A stretch of 64,000 bases of DNA from Atkinsonella hypoxylon (Eukaryota > Ascomycota > Sordariomycetes > Hypocreales > Clavicipitaceae): positions 1 through 64,000 of the forward strand of contig JFHB01000032.1 of NCBI GenBank assembly GCA_000729835.1, written 5' to 3'. The translations under genes and the position numbers were made by a program. Below, piece by piece: positions 61,300 through 64,000 of this stretch. The first letter of the stretch is position 1, and each line of letters starts with the position of its first letter. A model generated the notes under the pieces. That model was not told the origin of the DNA and did not search any database. It was given only the letters and a program-made list of their open reading frames with translations.

Positions 61300-62200
61300 C
61301 TTAAGAGAAAGAGAATTAGCTGTAGTTAGTTGCTTTTAATATCTTTACTAGGTATACTATAACTGTTCTATTTACCTATAAGCTAGAAAATAAAGAGCCT
61401 AAATTCTTCCTTATAAGCGTTAACTTTAAAGAATAAATACTTACTAGAGTTATAGTGCTATAAAATAGTGTTTTTATTAAGGTATACTTTTACCTTTTAG
61501 AATGCTTTCTTTTCCTTAAGTTCTAGTAAAAATATTGCTTTTTAGGCTTTCTTTTAGTATATTAGTTTAAGTAAACTATTAGCTAAGCCTTTCTTATAAA
61601 GCTCTTATAGTAGAGTAGTTTTTTATTCTTATAGTAAGTAAATTTATATATTAAACTATAGAATACTTTTCTATAAAAAGCTAGCTATACTAATAAAGGT
61701 CTCTAGATTTATAAGATCTACTAAAAACTTAAGTTTTTAAAAAGCTTTTAGCCTATTATTTATATTAGTAATTCTATTGCTATTAATAATAAAACCTAAT
61801 AGCTAAATAGCTAAGTAGCCTATAAATAACTTCTTTATAGCTATTATTAACTTATTTTTCTTTAGGATTAATAAGACTATATTAAGGTATATAAGGTAGT
61901 TCTTAGTAGAGTTAGAGAATATAATAATGTTATTAATATAGATTTATATAAAATATTAATACTTTTAAAATAATTAGTTTATATACTATTAAGCAAAAGC
62001 TAGTGCGTTCTTAAAGCCTATAAGCGCTATATTTAATACTTTTAATCTTTATTTTAATATTACTACTATATAAGATTAGTGTTCTTATTTTATAGAAAGC
62101 TAGTAGAAAAACCCTAATATATTAAAGAGTAAAAACATCTTCTTACTATATATATCTACTATAATATTTAATTAATCTAGTAAGAAGTATATATTTAGCA
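61300..62200 (-). pseudogene. Element T reverse transcriptase and RNase H start (degenerate)
   Basis: The two RT landmarks (GFKNALAF, then YINN 30 codons later) and the downstream connection region with NRLKAF (about 61730-61760) are in gypsy order. Both catalytic Asp codons of the YIDD box read Asn, consistent with G-to-A change. Confidence 0.65.
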
Positions 62201-62691
62201 TTACTATACTGTTAAGTAGCCTTATATTAACTATAACTTATCCTTTTCTTTCTATTAAGGTTTTAATCTACACTATAAAGGCTAGGTAAGCTATAGCTGC
62301 TAGGTTGTTTAAATATAATATCTTTCTACTTAAATATAGCTTATTATAAACCTTATCTAGTTTAGCTTTATCTTTAGCTCCTAGTAGGTAGATTTAAATA
62401 GGTTTTAGCTGCTTCTACTATCTATTTACTAGATCTACTCTTATATATTAGTCTTTAGGTATAGAAATAATACCTCTATTACAATAAATATTGTATTTAT
62501 TTATTAAGTTAATAAGCTTAGTTGCAATATTTAGGTTTAAGTTTTCTACCTTAACCTTATATTTATTATAAATATATAGTACATCCTTAGGATAAGAGAT
62601 TCTATATATAAGGATACTATTATTAACTTTCTTAAGGTTAAATCTACTACTATTACCTTCTTTCTGTAACTTATAATCTTTTGTAGGTAAT

Positions 62692-63014
62692 TGTAATGGA
62701 CTGACCTAGTGGCTGCTGCTAACTAGCGTCTATAATGAGAACTATAATTATAGGGAGAAAAGGAGGAAGAGAGAAGGAACTAGAAGCCTCCCTATGCCCC
62801 TATACTATATATTTAGGGGTAGGTCTATCCCCTTAGGAGCCCCTTTTAGTATATGCTTTATAGCTAAGGTTCTCTCTCTAGGGCCTAGTAAAGTTTAAGT
62901 AACCTCTAGATAAATGCAGCTTACTTCTATCCCTTTACCTATATAGATCTCTATCCCTCTTCTACTGTTCTCTCTTTACTAAAAGACCTAAGCCTAAGGC
63001 TTAAGTCTATAATA
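62692..63014 (-). repeat. G4 left (3') LTR
   Basis: 323 bp, TGTAATGGACTGACC at the start, GTCTATAATA at the end (from GTCTATAACA). Confidence 0.9.
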
Positions 63015-64000
63015 TACTCTCCTTCTTCTCTTAGGCTCTATAACACTCCCTTTTAACGTCTATAGTAGGTGCTATAAATAGTAGCTAACTCTTTATTTAC
63101 TCTCTCTTTATATTTCCTCTATTATCTACTTATAAAAAAATAGAGGTATAACGTTTATCCTTAGGCGCTTTACTCTAGCTGTTCTATTGCTGCACTAATA
63201 TACTGTTTATTGTTAGCGCAGTATTATAGAGCTAATATATAAATAAACGTTTACTCTACCTCCCTTCTAATTGCCTATAGCACCTTAGCAACAGCTGTTA
63301 ATTACCCTACTAACTAACCTATTAGTTGCACTATAATAGGTTAATTACGCCCTCTCTTTGCTTAATTATACCCTTCTAGGGTCTATTAACCCTTCTGCCC
63401 CTCTCTGCCTTATAGCTCTCTATATATAGCTATTAATTATCTATATGTTATATAGGCGCTAGCTATAATGCTAGTATTACTAGCGTATAAACTACCTATA
63501 TCCCTAGGTCTCCTTATGTTCTAAGCAATTATTATATAACAATCTCTCTTATTAACTAGAAGGTACTCTCTCTCTTTTATCTTTATTGCTATTGCAAACA
63601 GTTGTTAGATATATACAACCTATCTATATATAAGGGGTGTTGTTAAGGGTGTAGAGCGTAAATAGTTGTTATTAGTGCTATTCTCTTAGCGTACAATAAA
63701 CTAATAGCTAGTAGGTTATAAATAGTTGTTGTTATTGTTATCTCTTTAGCGTATAATAAACTAGTAACTAGCCTTTAGCTATTTTTAATATAAAAATAAA
63801 TAATTTCTTTCTTCTCTTCTTTATCTTTTCCTTTCTCCTTTATATCTTATTTTACCTCTATATTATAACTAAATAATTCTATTGTAGTTTCCTAAAATTC
63901 CTTACTTTACTATATAGCTACTGCTGCTCCTTTTAATATAAAAGGACCTCTTTTTAATATATTTAAATAGAATTTATCTAACTACTAATAGTTTACTAAT
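62692..64000 (-). mobile_element. Gypsy G4, left end, runs off the window
   Basis: Left LTR 62692-63014 (323 bp), purine-tract complement from 63015, the 60-bp tandem pair (63655-63714 and 63715-63774), then the beginning of the post-integrase region. Inserted in element T; the left flank gtaat (62687-62691) would be its target duplication. Less mutated than G2 and G3. Confidence 0.88.

Larger units (their letters stand above)
58375..62691 (-). mobile_element. Ty3/gypsy element T, pol region
   Basis: A family different from G. From right to left on the minus strand: RT with GFKNALAFA at about 61992-62030 and active site YINN followed by IIIFSN at 61911-61940, RNase H (about 61300-61700), and integrase core (about 60130-60330). 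RT before integrase is gypsy order. A polar Ser/Asn/Lys-rich frame, open except for TAA, runs at 58375-58810 downstream of integrase. The element is interrupted at 62691 by G4 and on the left by the copia composite. gag, protease and the 5' LTR are outside the window. Confidence 0.7.

Overview
The window looks like part of a filamentous ascomycete (Pezizomycotina) chromosome. About 3.5 kb of normal-composition, gene-bearing sequence abuts roughly 60 kb of AT-rich, gene-free DNA made of LTR retrotransposons nested inside one another. The retrotransposon reading frames are full of TAG and TAA, mostly where Gln or Trp is expected. Differences between copies are overwhelmingly C/T and G/A. This is the signature of repeat-induced point mutation (RIP), a process confined to fungi. 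The species cannot be named from the sequence.

Left end (1-3599): an AT-rich repeat; a relic of a fungal alpha/beta-hydrolase domain of the kind found at the N-terminus of NACHT/STAND proteins, broken by eight in-frame TAGs; a short GC-rich tandem repeat; and one intact gene, a 101-residue secreted, cysteine-containing protein with a recognisable promoter (1980-2285). This is the only intact host gene I can support.

Right part (3600-64000): the outer host is a Ty1/copia element A on the minus strand (3600 to beyond the window). It is interrupted by gypsy element G1 (7951-16031, duplication AGCAG), by a composite G2/G3 gypsy (17210-39944, duplication CTATA), and by a different gypsy element T (from 40949). 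G2 contains a full copia element B on the plus strand (20393-28750, duplication ATTTA), which carries a 489-bp foreign insertion with short terminal inverted repeats. T is interrupted by a rearranged pair of copia elements, C and F (42745-58374), and by a fourth gypsy copy G4 (62692 to the window end).

Three repeat families therefore account for the block. The copia family has ~696-700 bp LTRs beginning TGTTAAAAATA and a primer site matching the anticodon arm of initiator tRNA-Met. Gypsy family G has 323-bp LTRs and a long region downstream of integrase. Gypsy family T may have an extra coiled-coil frame. All are dead by mutation. The most informative observations are structural: an inversion recorded by a target-site duplication split into opposite orientations (50548-50552 and 56272-56276), and an LTR-LTR deletion recorded by mismatched duplications in G2/G3. 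I found no convincing previously unknown functional system.
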